Shown: positions 23,800 through 34,289 of the stretch, in pieces
Layout of the letters: every line of letters begins with the position of its first letter
How positions within the stretch are numbered: the first letter of the stretch is position 1
DNA from: Cryptomeria japonica
Lineage: Eukaryota > Streptophyta > Pinopsida > Cupressales > Cupressaceae
Assembly: GCF_030272615.1 (NCBI RefSeq)
Contig: NC_081413.1
Location: 720,580,367 to 720,644,366 of the forward strand
Direction: 5' to 3'
DNA length: 64,000 nucleotides
Program-made: the position numbers and the translations under genes
Notes under the pieces: generated by a model
Database searches by the model: none
The model's input: only the letters and a program-made list of their open reading frames with translations
Told to the model about the DNA's origin: nothing

Positions 23800-24994
23800 T
23801 GAGTAGATATTTGAGAGGATCAATTTTTGCGACTAGCTTGATGGTGTGTGCTAGCATATAATGTCAAAACTTCTGAGATGCGAAAACCACTGTTAGGCAA
23901 GCCTTTTCAATGAATGTATAGTTGAGTTCATAGCCATTCAATGTCTTACTGATGTAATATATGGCATGTTCCTTCCCGTGTTGATCTTCTTGTGCCAATA
24001 GTGCCCCCAGGGATATATCTGTTGTTGAGATATATAAGATAAGAGGCTTTCCTGCGACTGGTGGTACTAGAACTGGTGGATTCATCAGGTATTGTTTGAT
24101 TTGGTAAAAAGATTCTGCACACTTGGTCTCCCATTTGAATGGTACATTTTTGTGTAGTAAATGGTTAAATGGTAGACTTTTATCTGCTAGCTGAGTGATG
24201 AATCGCCTGATTTATTGAAGTCGTCCTTGTAGAGATCTGAGTTGACTGATATTCTTTGGTGGTGGCATGTCCATAATGGCTTGTACCTTTGCTGGATCTA
24301 CTTCAATACCTTTAGCTGAGACAATGTAGCCTAGTAACTTGCCTGATGTAACCCCAAAGACACACTTCTTAGGGTTGAGCTTGACTTGGAATTTCTCCAA
24401 TCGATCACAGATCTTTGTTAGGATGCTAAGATGTTCTGCTCTGGTGAAGGATTTAGCGAGTAAATCATCCACATAGTCTTCCATAAACGTGTGCATCATG
24501 TCATGGAATATTGTTGTCATTGCTCTCTGATAGGTGGCCCCTACATTCTTTAAGCCAAAAGGCATAACATTCCAACAGTACGTTCCCCAAGGACAGGTGA
24601 ACGCCGTTTTATCTTGATCTTCTAGGGCTATTTTGATTTGATTATAGCCTGAGAAACCATCCATTAGTGAGAGCATTGCATGGCCTGCTGTGAGATCGAC
24701 AATTATGTCGATACTGGGCAGAGGAAAGTTGTCCTTTGGACAAGATTTGTTGATGTCTCTGAAGTCAATGCAAATTCTGATACTACCATCTGGTTTTGAT
24801 ACTGGAACGATGTTGGAAATCCACTCTGCATAGTCAATGGGTCGGATGAATCCGACGTCTAATAATTTCTTTAGTTCAGTTTTGACCATGAGTGCCACCT
24901 GTGGATTCATCTTGCATAGCTTTTGCTTGACTGGTTTAACGCCTGAAGAGATGGACAAGTGATGCATGATTAAGTGTGGATCCACTCCAGGCAT
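23800..24994 (-). pseudogene. Gypsy-1 pol: reverse transcriptase and first RNase H
   Basis: The 260-residue RT frame at 24212-24994 includes MNPQVALMVKTELKKLLDVGFI, GSIRICIDFRDINKSCPKDNFPLP, MLSLMDGFSGYNQIKIA, VMPFGLKNVGATYQRAM and the catalytic YVDD on codons at 24464-24475. A stop at 24209 (LQ*IRRF, a likely codon-to-stop transition) precedes the thumb/connection. RNase H follows at 23864-24085 (ILYISTTDISLGALLAQ, IYYISKTLNGYELNYTFIEKACL). A further stop lies at 23861. Order and spacing are normal for Ty3/gypsy. Confidence 0.95.
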
Positions 24995-26859
24995 ATCAGC
25001 ATATGACCAAGCAAAATTAATTTGCTGTTCTTTAAAGAAAATGATGAATGCTGATCTTTCTTCCTTTGTCAGGGATTCTGCAAGGTGTAGGTTCCTAACT
25101 GCTTCTGGGGTGCCAATGTTGATTGATTGAGTAGGCTCAATTAATATGGGTGATCGCTCATGAAAGTGCTCAAGAAGAGTGTCAAGTCTCCCATCGTTAG
25201 GTGCCTTAAAAAGGTTTTCACCTGCAGATGCGTCCTTTATTTTTACTTTTTTGTGATCTAGAGATGCTATTGACTGGTTTTCAAAATCTGATCCTTTATT
25301 TGGTTCATTTTTGTGACTGAGAGACTTGGCACTCCCTGGTTTGTAGACATCGTTATTTTGTTCACTGGTAGAGCCTGTTTTCGGATTTACGGTACATAGG
25401 TAATGGATAATAGATTCATCATCTGGGAAAATTGGTATATCATGGATTTCAGGTTCATTCTAGTTGATGAGGTCAGGAAAGACACGTGGTAGGGAATCAT
25501 TAGGTGGATCAAGTTCGGCTACTATGAGTGTTAGGACAGAGTTTTCATCGTGATTGTTCTTGGCTTTAAAGAAGTTCAGGATTTTGTCGAGGTCGTCGAT
25601 GGTATTATCTTCTACATAGACTTGTTCATAATGCTCCTGTTCGCTTTCCGTGGCGTCATAGATATTCTGTAGTCCAAATTCAAGAGGTCTATCTCTTGTG
25701 CTATGTTCTTCTTGAGAAAGAGATATAGAATCAGTATCATTAGGGATATCTATAGTAGCATTGGAGCAGGTACCCCATTCATATTCATTGGAATCAATCT
25801 CTGAGGCATCATCCCAGATTCTATCAATGCTGTAAACTGGTATGTTGTATGGTGAAAACAAATCTTTGACGATAGATACCATTTTGATAGTTTTTGTTGA
25901 TTATGTGTCAGATCCGTCTTCTATTTTCTGTATTTGTTCATAGACTGTGCTTCTTCGGGGAGAAACAAAGGTATCCGGAGATGATTTTATTTGTTCTTGA
26001 GATATTGGTGTTTGAATATGAGCTACTGCTGCAGATATGGCCCTTTTGTGTTTTAGAAGCTTTTCCTGATGTAACTTCTGATCCTGACGTTCCATGCCTT
26101 GTGAATTATTTCCGCTGATTCAAAGAGTGCTTCCTGCCAGGACTCTTCTTTGTACTTCGTCTTTACTTTCCATTGAGGTTTTGTAGTTATGGGGGGTGGC
26201 CTTTTTAATAGGAAGGTGAGCTCACGACCCAATCCTGCTTTGTTTCTATTGGGTTGTGAAGGAAGATTTATAGGTTCAGTGACTCCTTCCTTGCATTTCC
26301 AAATAGGTCCTTTACCATCATATCCCATTTGCTGCATGATTAAGTATCCTTTTCCATATAGGTGTGTAGGTAGAACAATGTCCAGAGCGACTGCTCTATT
26401 ATCTTCTTTCTCATCTTTGTACAACAAGCTAAGAATATCTTTGTCTTCTGATTCATGTGCCAGAGTGCCCAATTGGATGCAGGTACCATCAAATTTGGTG
26501 ATGGGCTGAGTGACCAGATGTGTTGATGTAGTAGGCAATCCATGAGATCTAGGTGATGTTGGCAATTTGGCCAAACATAAAGGCTCCAAAGAGTATTCTC
26601 TGATACCTTGGTCTTTGATTTGCATTTTCTGTTTGTAGTCTCCCGATAAGGAGTTAGATTTTACTATTTGTTGATCTGATGTTGAAGATCGCTGCTTTTC
26701 CCTATTATGAGGAACCAAACTGTCTTGGGCTGCCCCCATTGCGTTGCAATGTTGAAATGGATTGTGATCAGCAGATATGGATACTTCTTGTCCGTCATAA
26801 GGAAATTTTACACACTGGTGATATGTGGAAGGTACTGCTTGCATTTCATGTATCCAGGG
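24995..26859 (-). pseudogene. Gypsy-1 pol: protease-RT linker with G-patch domain
   Basis: A long region joins protease to RT. The frame at 26053-26844 starts just past a TGA at 26862, read where NILLG-R-PWIH is expected (CGA to TGA), and contains GKGYLIMQQMGYDGKGP then KCKEGVTEPI and KAGLGREL, a Gly-rich G-patch-like motif (about 26250-26370). G-patches bind RNA and also sit after protease in betaretroviruses. The rest, including the 140-residue acidic frame at 25460-25882 and the segment to 24995 (SLSHKNEPNKGSDFE, AWSYADMPGVDP), is a poorly conserved spacer with stops near 25904 and 25458. Confidence 0.75.
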
Positions 26860-29331
26860 TCACCCTAATAAAATATTGTAGGTAAGGTCTATGTCCAAGA
26901 CCTGACATATAGTATCCTTTTGTATTGGTCCCACTTGAATGGGTAATATCATAGTTCCTTTAGAGGATCTTTCCTCTTCATCATATGCCTTTATGGTAAT
27001 CTTCTTGCAGGGATCAATAGATTCTTCTGAGAAGCCCAATGCACAGATAAGTTGTAAAGTACATATATTAAGTCCGGCTCCTCCATCTATTAGGACCCTT
27101 TTTACTCGGTGTTTGCAAACAATGACTTCGATATGGAGAGGAGTATTATGCGGATGGATTAAGGAAGCATCGTCATGTTCTGAGAAGGTGAGGTTATGAG
27201 GTCCAGTCATATGGGTGACCATGGCTTGAAATCTGTCTGTATCCAAATTTTGAGGTACATTGGTTTCCAATAGCGCCTGTTCTAATATGTCTTTGTGCTT
27301 TGGTGATAGTTTCAATAATTCTAGTATAGATATTTGTGTTGGAGTTTTACGTAGCTGGCTGACCAAGTCATATTGGATTTTTGGTGTGGTAGTTGTAGGT
27401 GCAGTATGTCCTTTCAAGACATATTTCTGAGTTCGGGTTGTTACATTGACAGATTCATGATCATGCTTATCTCGGATGGTGATGACATTTACTTGATGAT
27501 CTTCAGCTGATATGTGATTTATGGTGTTGTTGTAGTAATGGTTGATACGAGCTCTGCGTGTATCGTTCGAGGTTGAAGCTCCATCTTTGTTGTAATTTGG
27601 AAGAGGATTTTTAAAGGCTCCATGATCACTATTTGTTTTGAGACCATCTATTGTTAAGTCACCTCGATCAATCATATCTTGCACCACGTGTTTTAACCTC
27701 ATGCAATCATTCGTCTGATGACCCTTATTACGATGATAATCACAATAGTGTGAATCATTCCACCAAGGTGGTTTGATTTGAGGTTCATAGTTGCTGATTG
27801 GAGGTAAAGAAAGAATTTTGTGTGCCAAAAGTTCTCTGAATGTTGATTCTAGTGATTGCCCTAGTGGTGTGAAGATACGCTTTTGGAAATTGTTTGTGTT
27901 GTTGCGTGAATTGTTGCTAGGTCCTGGATTCATGTTTTTGCTTTGAGTATCATTGGTGTTGTTTGTGTTGAGTTGTCCTTGATCGGCGCTAGGTGCATAT
28001 GTGTTAGCATTTGGATTAGCATTTTTAGGATTTTTCATGTTTTGAGGATTTCTAGACAATGCGAGCACTGGTTGCTTAGATTTGGGATCATATGATTCAT
28101 TGTTGCCTTCGTTTTTGTTTTGAGTCCAAAATCGAGATTTGTCAAGGTTGGTGTTGTTCTGGTTATTGTAGTTTGACGAGTTTGTTCCTTCCTTGTAAAA
28201 TTTGAGTGTTCCCTTTTTGACACATGCTTCCTCTACTTGAATGCCATTCTCAATTAATTTAGCGAAAGATGGTATGCATTGAAGTTTTAGTCTATAACTC
28301 ATTTCACTATTCAAGTTATCGATGAAGATTTCCATTTTCTCCTTCTTGGGAATATCTCGAGGATATCTAGATACCATACGTCGCCAGCGTTGAAGGAATA
28401 CCATGAATGTTTCATTGTTCTTTTGTTTGGTGTTGCAAACGTCTAGCATGGTTATGGCATGTTGGATGTTATAGGAATAGTGGGTTATGAATTTGTTAAC
28501 CAATTCATCAAATGATCTAACAGGCGGTATAATTTTGGATAACCATTCCATGGTTTGCCCTCCCAAGCTTCTAGAGAATAACCTCATCAAATAGGTGTCA
28601 TCATGAGCAAATTCAAGGCTCAATGTGCAAAATTCTCGAACATGATCTCGGGGATCACTTTTCCCATCATATTTATCAAATTTGGGGATGTCTGAGTTTG
28701 GAAGAAAAGGCACCATGTTCAATCTTCTATCAAATGGATAAGGACAAATTTCGTTTAAAGAGTATCGTATTGTTGTCCCTTGTTGCATATCCTGTATTTT
28801 CCTTTGCAACATTTGCATTTGTTGAGTAAGGGCTGCCAAAGGTATATTGTCTTGTCGAGGGAAAAGTTCTTCCCTTGTATTTGTTCTCAGCTGAAAAGGT
28901 GTGGTAAATGGTATATTTTGCTCTGGTGTTTCTAGCTCAGGTATACGCATTTCTGGTATGCGTTGTTTTGGAATGTGTTGCTCAGGTATATGTCGTTAAA
29001 AGTTATGGGTTTCTTCTTCTCTTTGTTATTCTTGATATTCTTGATATGCATATTGTTGAGATCCATTTTTAAAGATGTTTGGGTCTAAATCTTCGGGAAG
29101 TTTAACGCCTTTACTCATAAGCATGAGCAGATATTTTTCTTTGTCATTTTCCATGAGCTTTTCTACAAGCTTTTGGAATGAGGGGTTTTCCTAACATTTC
29201 CGAAGAAGTGCTTTAGTAATTTTAGGTTCTTCTAAGGGTGAAACTTCAAAAGGATTTGATAATCTTCGATTCATACTAGACTCAACGTGTGTCTCACTTT
29301 GCTTGTTTCTTTGAGAGCGAGTAACATGCAT
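26860..29331 (-). pseudogene. Gypsy-1 gag and aspartic protease
   Basis: ATG at 29329-29331 gives MHVTRSQRNKQSETH, then stops at about 29192, 29030 and 28998 (CAG/CAA to stop), before the 696-residue frame at 26860-28950. Within it: capsid-like DIPKFDKYDGKSDPRDHVREF and QTMEWLSKIIPPVRSFDELVNKF, an Asn-rich linker, and the zinc-knuckle-like YCDYHRNKGHQTNDC (about 27700-27750). Protease has VKRVLIDGGAGLNICT near 27080-27120; D-G-G replaces the common D-S-G, as I recall is usual in the Tat group. The protein would form the particle and process itself. Confidence 0.92.
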
Positions 29332-29332
29332 T

Positions 29333-29785
29333 TTAGTAGAAACTCTCAGTGATGAAAGGGACAAAAGCCTCGTTGATATGTTGTTCGGGGGTGGGTGGTT
29401 CTGGTTGAGATGTGTTATAAGTGATACACTCGTTGGGCACGAATGTTGGATTGATTCTTCCGCTGCGGTTTATGGTTTGATTAAAAGCAGACTTTTGACA
29501 GTATGCTCTTGTCTTCAAGGGTTCTTTGTCAAATTCGCTAGATTTGTTTTGGATATAACGTTTGACGTGATGAAGGAATACCCGATGAGATTTGAATAAT
29601 TGACGATTGATGTATAAGAACTTGTTTCTTTTGATGAATTTGGAAAAACTAGGTTGTTGTTTCTTCAACGTGATGTTATGATAAAGGTTCTTTCTTCTCA
29701 AAATATGAGGATTAGTCATGCATGAGTGATCAATGGTTTCCTTTGATTGGTTTGGATTTGGTCGATCTTGTTTGAAAAATTTCAA
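29333..29785 (-). CDS. Short ORF just upstream of gypsy-1 gag
   Basis: A 150-codon minus-strand frame ends in TAA one base before the gag ATG (TAAAATG), in the next frame. The product is basic (many Lys, Arg, His) with a Pro/Glu tail and has no motif I recognise. Its close coupling to gag suggests a translated upstream frame or a former gag N-terminal extension split by one indel. Ogre-type elements carry an ORF1 before gag; whether this is related cannot be told here. Confidence 0.45.
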   Translation of the reverse strand: MKFFKQDRPNPNQSKETIDHSCMTNPHILRRKNLYHNITLKKQQPSFSKFIKRNKFLYINRQLFKSHRVFLHHVKRYIQNKSSEFDKEPLKTRAYCQKSAFNQTINRSGRINPTFVPNECITYNTSQPEPPTPEQHINEAFVPFITESFY

Positions 29786-30186
29786 ATCTTACTTTATCAA
29801 AGTGAAGGTTTAGATGCCCCTTCACGATGAAGTGTGTCAAATGATATGGATAGAAGCCTCCCGATATGGAAACTTGATTTGACAACTTGAACATTTTAAA
29901 CAAGTGGTGTTTTGTGAGATAAAATCCGTAAGATGGTAAAGGATTCTATTGATACTGATGATGAGGTTTCCAGATTATGATAAGAGAGACATCTTTTATC
30001 GCGCGATTCGTTTAGGATTTTACAACTTTTGTTTTGACACAAATTAGCTTAAGAAATAGTTGTAATGGTTGGTTTTTGTCACTTTGTGTTGATGAAAAAT
30101 GATGTCTGATGGAGAAGGTTTCTAAAAATGTTTTTGAAAATTTTAAAATTCCTCCCGGTTTTGCCCTTTGTTTTTTTGTTTTTGAT

Positions 30187-30562
30187 CATGCGCTAGAACA
30201 GAGACTACATGTGCTACTGAAATGCCTCTATGCGCTAAAATAATAACCACACGCGCTAGGCTGCCCCCAGACACGCGCTAAAGTTTTGACTATTTGAAAT
30301 TGTTTTGTAGCTGTTTGAAAAATATATGCGCTATTCTGGGCCTGTCACGCGCTAACTGTTGAACTTTATGCACTAATTTTTGGATTCCACGCGCTAAGCT
30401 GTTGCTTCCACGCGCTAGACTATTTTTCTGATGTGCTAAATGTTTCAACACTGATTTGACCTGAGATAAAACGTTGCTATTTTGAACTGACACGCTAACT
30501 TGATGTTTGGATGCGCTAACAGAAGTACCTTACGCGCTAAGATGTTGCTCTTTTGCGCTAAT
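30187..30562 (-). repeat. Phased TAGCGCRT array, block 2
   Basis: About 15 copies of GCGCTA (sense TAGCGC) or one-mismatch variants. Runs such as 30338-30430 and 30490-30562 have exact 21-bp spacing while the 13 bases between copies are unrelated. The orientation is sense for gag-pol, the inverse of block 1. The minus strand reads in frame as a leucine-heptad peptide (LARGSNSLARGIQKLVHK). Confidence 0.85.
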
Positions 30563-31757
30563 CTGCCCTGATTTTTCTTTTGTTTTGAGTTTTTTGTGAA
30601 TTTTGAATATTTTGTGGTGAATTTTTCAAGTTTGATGGATGATTTTTTGAAGTAATAGATGCAAGCATGGCACAAATAGTACAACCAGTTTGCCTAATCT
30701 AACAAAAATTGTATGTTCTACGAGGATGTGTTCAAATCCCCAATGTTTTAACAGGTTTGGATACGGATAATACACTTCAAAAAGACTCTTTAGTCAAGGG
30801 TCATAAATAACATCATAGCCCACTAGTCTCGATACTCCGTCAGCTCAAACAGTCGTGTCACCCTTAGAGGGCGCCCATTTTTTTGCCTTTTATCAGAAAT
30901 TAACCCAAAGTGAATCGCTTCATAGTTGAGTAGTTATCTTGGGAGATATATGGTGAGTAATCTTGGGGGCGGATTCTTCCCCACCCTTGCACTATGATGT
31001 TATAAATGTCTGGTTATTGACTCGGTTCAAAGCTTCTATTTCTATGGTTCGTAATTAGGCTTCCCGTTCGGCCATCAGTGATAAACTCCCTCAGGAGGCT
31101 TCCCTACTTTTAGAACAAAGGCTTTACGTATCTCAAGGATACTGGAGGAAGGCTAATCGTTGCGCGCAACCATTGAAAAGGACTTTCGTCACTTTTCACG
31201 TTTGATTATAGTGGGTTGGAATTCTTGGTGTTAAAGTCATTCCCCACTTATGTCGTTCCCTTCACACCGGCCATAAACAGCTTTAAGAGTTGATTTCAAC
31301 TCCTCGAGAAGGCAGGCCTGCTAAAGGTTTTATTGCTTGAAGTACAGAAAGCTATAAGAGTGGTCTGGATTTTTGATCACCCAGTTAAAGGAAGAGTATA
31401 TTCCTTCCACTTTTGAGACAAAGCAATCAAGTTGGTTCTTTTTAGCTTTTCAATTCAGTGATTTGCTAAAATCTATGTGGAGATATTGCTCCACGAAAAC
31501 ATGGTGTTCTTTTTATCTTTTTAAGGCAATGATTTTCTGATCTATGAACAAGTAATTGGTCAACAAAGCAACATTTTTGATCTTGGTGGTCAACAAAAGA
31601 AATCGATAAAAGCAAATTTCCCACTCCACTTGTAAGAAACTGTCAGAATCCTGCAAAGTTTCAATCCACTAGTTAGAAAATCTAGATTTTGGTGGACTTC
31701 TACAGGTCTAGATTTTATTTCAGTTACAATTTTAAATTTTCTTGCTCACTGTCTATG

Positions 31758-32192
31758 ATGCACTACAGAAAGGACTGCACGCACTACAATATAACCTAGA
31801 TGCACTAAAATTATGTCGAAAAGCGCTAAACTATTTACTGGATGCGCTATTCTGTGCGTTGGAAGCGCTGCTCTATTTTTCTCCCGCGTTGAAACCTGCA
31901 GGAAAAGTGCTGATTTGATGCGCTAAAAGATAAACTTTAAACGCTAGATGATGGACTCCATGCGCTGGATTGTGTACTGGATGCGCTATCTAACAGACCC
32001 GAAGCGCCAATCTATTTTTCAGATGCGCCACTCTATTTTTCTTCCGCGCTGAGACCTACAGGAAAATTTTAGTGGGGGTTATGCGCTAAAGAAAGGACTT
32101 TACGCGCTAGAGTAGAGACCCCACGCGCTATATAGTAGGCGAAACACACTAGATTGTTAACCGAATGCGCTAGGGAATGTTTCCCACGCGCC
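31758..32192 (-). repeat. Phased TAGCGCRT array, block 3
   Basis: About 18 copies of the same motif family next to the primer site. Six successive copies from 31758 are spaced exactly 21 bp with dissimilar spacers, and the last copies near 32070-32185 do the same. The orientation is sense for gag-pol. Confidence 0.85.
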
Positions 32193-32259
32193 GATTCCTG
32201 TTTCCCGTGGACCTGCAAAAGTGGTTAATTTTAAAAACAAATTTGATATATGGGGTTGA

Positions 32260-32277
32260 GCCCCATGGTGGGTGCCA
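32260..32277 (-). other. Gypsy-1 primer-binding site
   Basis: In element sense TGGCACCCACCATGGGGC, four bases inside the 5' LTR. It resembles the TGGCGCCCA..GTGGGGC site complementary to tRNA-Lys, with a few differences. The tRNA assignment is from recalled consensus and is tentative; the position is certain. Confidence 0.75.
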
Positions 32278-32281
32278 GAAA

Positions 32282-33769
32282 TGTATGTGGGAAAAGAGGG
32301 TCGATAGAACTCAATATGTGAAAAATGTTCCAAAATACATGTCCACACATGCACATAAGACTTCTTGGTGTAAACTATGGAGTAATAAAGTATCACTCAG
32401 TTTCCCAAGGTTGGTCCCATGGTTCTCTATCTTACAATGTCCCTCAAACCAATATTTTTGCTCTCAGATCACTGAGCAAAATGGTTTAGGGATGGCAAAT
32501 GCAAGAACGAGGGATGCTTTGATAGATTTTAGTATGAGATACATCCTAAGCTATGCATGGTTCTAGAAATGCAACAAACTAGATTATAAGATGACAAGGT
32601 TAGTATGAGTACTATCCTAACATAATATATTAGTCTATGATTGAGCTAAAATGATAAAGAAATTATTCTAAACATGCATATTTAGACTAATTCCTGATTT
32701 AAAAGAGGCTAAAATGATGAGCATAAAATGAGATATGAAAGCTTGAATGTATTTGAGCATAAGTGTGATATTACAAATTTGGAGGATGATCTCAAAATGG
32801 AGGAATGAGAGCTCTATTTATATCAAAAACAGGGCAATGGATGGTCAGGATTGAAAGAGTTGATCAAGGGTTGAGTTTGAAAGTTGGGGATCCATGTTTG
32901 CAATTTGCACCAATGAAATGGTGACAAGTGTCAACATAGGGTTGGGTTGAGAGAAGGGGTTGGAGGCATTAAATGCCTAAGAAGACCTTAGGGTTATCTA
33001 GAAGGTAAGGGTCAAGTCTAAATTAAGATTACCCATTGGATTAAGAGTTAATCCAAGGATAAACCTTTGTGCAAATGATTAAGAGATAATTATGGTCAAA
33101 GCATTAAAGGCTCGATGAGACCCTTGCGTTGGATGAAGGTTGAGTTAAAAAAATTTCTTTAACCATGTAAGAGGGTTTGAGTTAACCATTAATGGTTATG
33201 AAGACTTTGGAGATTTAAGTGGTTGAATGTTTGAAGCCTTTAATGGTTATCAAAGACTTTGAGGAATTAAGTGGTTGAATGTTTGAAGCCTTTAATGGTT
33301 ATCAAAGACTTTGAGGGTTTTGAGAAGTGACCTCCCCTTGCTTAGGGATGTGACAAAGTTTAGAAGATGGGTTAGGCTAATTAGAAGCGATTAGAAGAGT
33401 CTAGAAGGGATTAGAGATAGGATTTAGGATGGCAAGTGGGAGATGTAGGATTTTGCAAGTGGATGGAGGGATAATAGGATTTAATTGAATTAAATGATTT
33501 AATTCAATTTGGTTTCAATTTGGGGAAATTAAATAAATTAGATTTATTCAATTTAGGATAACTATTTAATTAAATTTGAATTTAATTAAAAGTGGATAGG
33601 GGAATTTAATTGAATAAAATGGTTTATTCATTAAATGGGTATAGTGAATTTAATTTAAATAAATTGAGCAATTTACTTAATTAAATAGAGGAATGTGGAT
33701 AATTTAATTAAATAGAGAAATGAACATAAAATATTCATTTAGGAATATGGTCATTTTTATACGTCTACA
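32282..33769 (-). repeat. Gypsy-1 5' LTR
   Basis: 1488 bp, TGTATGTGGG to ACGTCTACA on the plus strand. It is followed by the target copy ATTTG at 33770-33774. The minus-strand TATA box is at 32815-32822 (CTATAAATAGAGC context in the other LTR; here the flanking base differs). Confidence 0.95.
32815..32822 (-). promoter_or_regulatory. TATA box for gypsy-1 gag-pol transcript
   Basis: tatttata on plus is TATAAATA in element sense, inside the 5' LTR, with a matching copy at 15989-15996 in the 3' LTR. Transcription would run leftwards through the arrays into gag. Confidence 0.65.
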
Positions 33770-33774
33770 ATTTG

Positions 33775-34247
33775 TAATGATTTTATTGTAATATTTTGAA
33801 GTTGTAAGAGAAACCTCTAACAAGGTAAAAGACTCTAATCAAGTCTATAAATTGTAAAGCCTCTAACCAGGTGCAACATTTAGTTTAAGTGTTGTAAAAT
33901 CCTTTAGCAAGGTAGATCTAACAAATCTTGATACTCCTAATAGGGTAAGCTATCAGAAATAGCTAAACATGTAGCTCTAACCCTGCACCTTCATTATTGC
34001 AGTAGTGAAGTTGTGGGTGCGATCCCCACCGCAGTTTTTCTCTCTAATCAAGAGTTTCTGCGTAACCAAAATATAAGTGTTATGGAGTGAATTATGTATG
34101 ATTGTTATCTATTTGTTTTAGCTTTATGTTATGTTACTGCACTTTTTAGTTTATGCATAGCAGTAAAGATATTGTTGAAGAAAAGATTTGAAGTACTGAT
34201 TCACCCCTCCTCTCTCAGTACATTAGCTTTCCATATTGGGCCTAACA
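33775..34247 (+). repeat. Solo LTR D, right part
   Basis: Completes the LTR that starts at 14747. It contains GTTGTGGGTGCGATCCCCACCGCAG, GATTCACCCCTCCTCTCTCAG near the end and terminal GGCCTAACA, followed by AGTAT (34248-34252). The terminal box is the reverse complement of the GAGAGG(G)nGTGAATC box of the minus-strand Copia LTRs, so D is a Copia LTR in plus orientation. Confidence 0.82.
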
Positions 34248-34252
34248 AGTAT

Positions 34253-34289
34253 ACCGGAGGAAATAATGAACTCTGCAAAATACTGATTG
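34253..34289 (-). repeat. Short continuation of element C 5' LTR
   Basis: ACCGGAGGAAAT resumes the sequence seen at about 7762 in the other C LTR (ACCAGAGGAAAT), then similarity is lost. The rest of this LTR, about 200 bp, is missing, displaced or deleted where gypsy-2 begins. Right boundary approximate. Confidence 0.5.

Larger units (their letters stand above)
29786..32259 (-). other. Gypsy-1 long untranslated leader
   Basis: About 2.5 kb lie between primer site and ORF1/gag with no supported coding. They contain two blocks of the phased motif array (30187-30562 and 31758-32192). The middle part (30563-31757) is of ordinary composition with no recognisable signal. With a start site near 32785 the gag leader would exceed 3 kb, long even for this group. 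Confidence 0.6.
15456..33769 (-). mobile_element. Gypsy-1: complete 18.3-kb Ty3/gypsy element with antisense PMD gene
   Basis: Both LTRs, primer site, polypurine tract and a perfect 5-bp target duplication (ATTTG at 15451-15455 and 33770-33774) are present. Gag-protease-RT-RNase H-second RNase H-integrase run on the minus strand from 29331 to 21854. A second RNase H after the first is a hallmark of the Tat/Ogre group, and the size fits. A PMD gene on the plus strand lies between pol and the 3' LTR. Antisense genes in this position are known from some Tat-group elements such as Grande. The LTRs differ by about 2-3 percent by my own rough count. Pol carries several stops, so this copy is not autonomous now. 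Confidence 0.95.

Noticed and set aside
29378-29599. 73-codon plus-strand ORF
   Set aside because: Antisense to the short ORF upstream of gag, no motif; treated as a shadow.
30187-32192. CRISPR-like array: short constant repeat with unique spacers
   Set aside because: The repeat is only 8 bp and degenerate, spacers are 13 bp, and the context is a plant retrotransposon leader. The pattern is real but not CRISPR.
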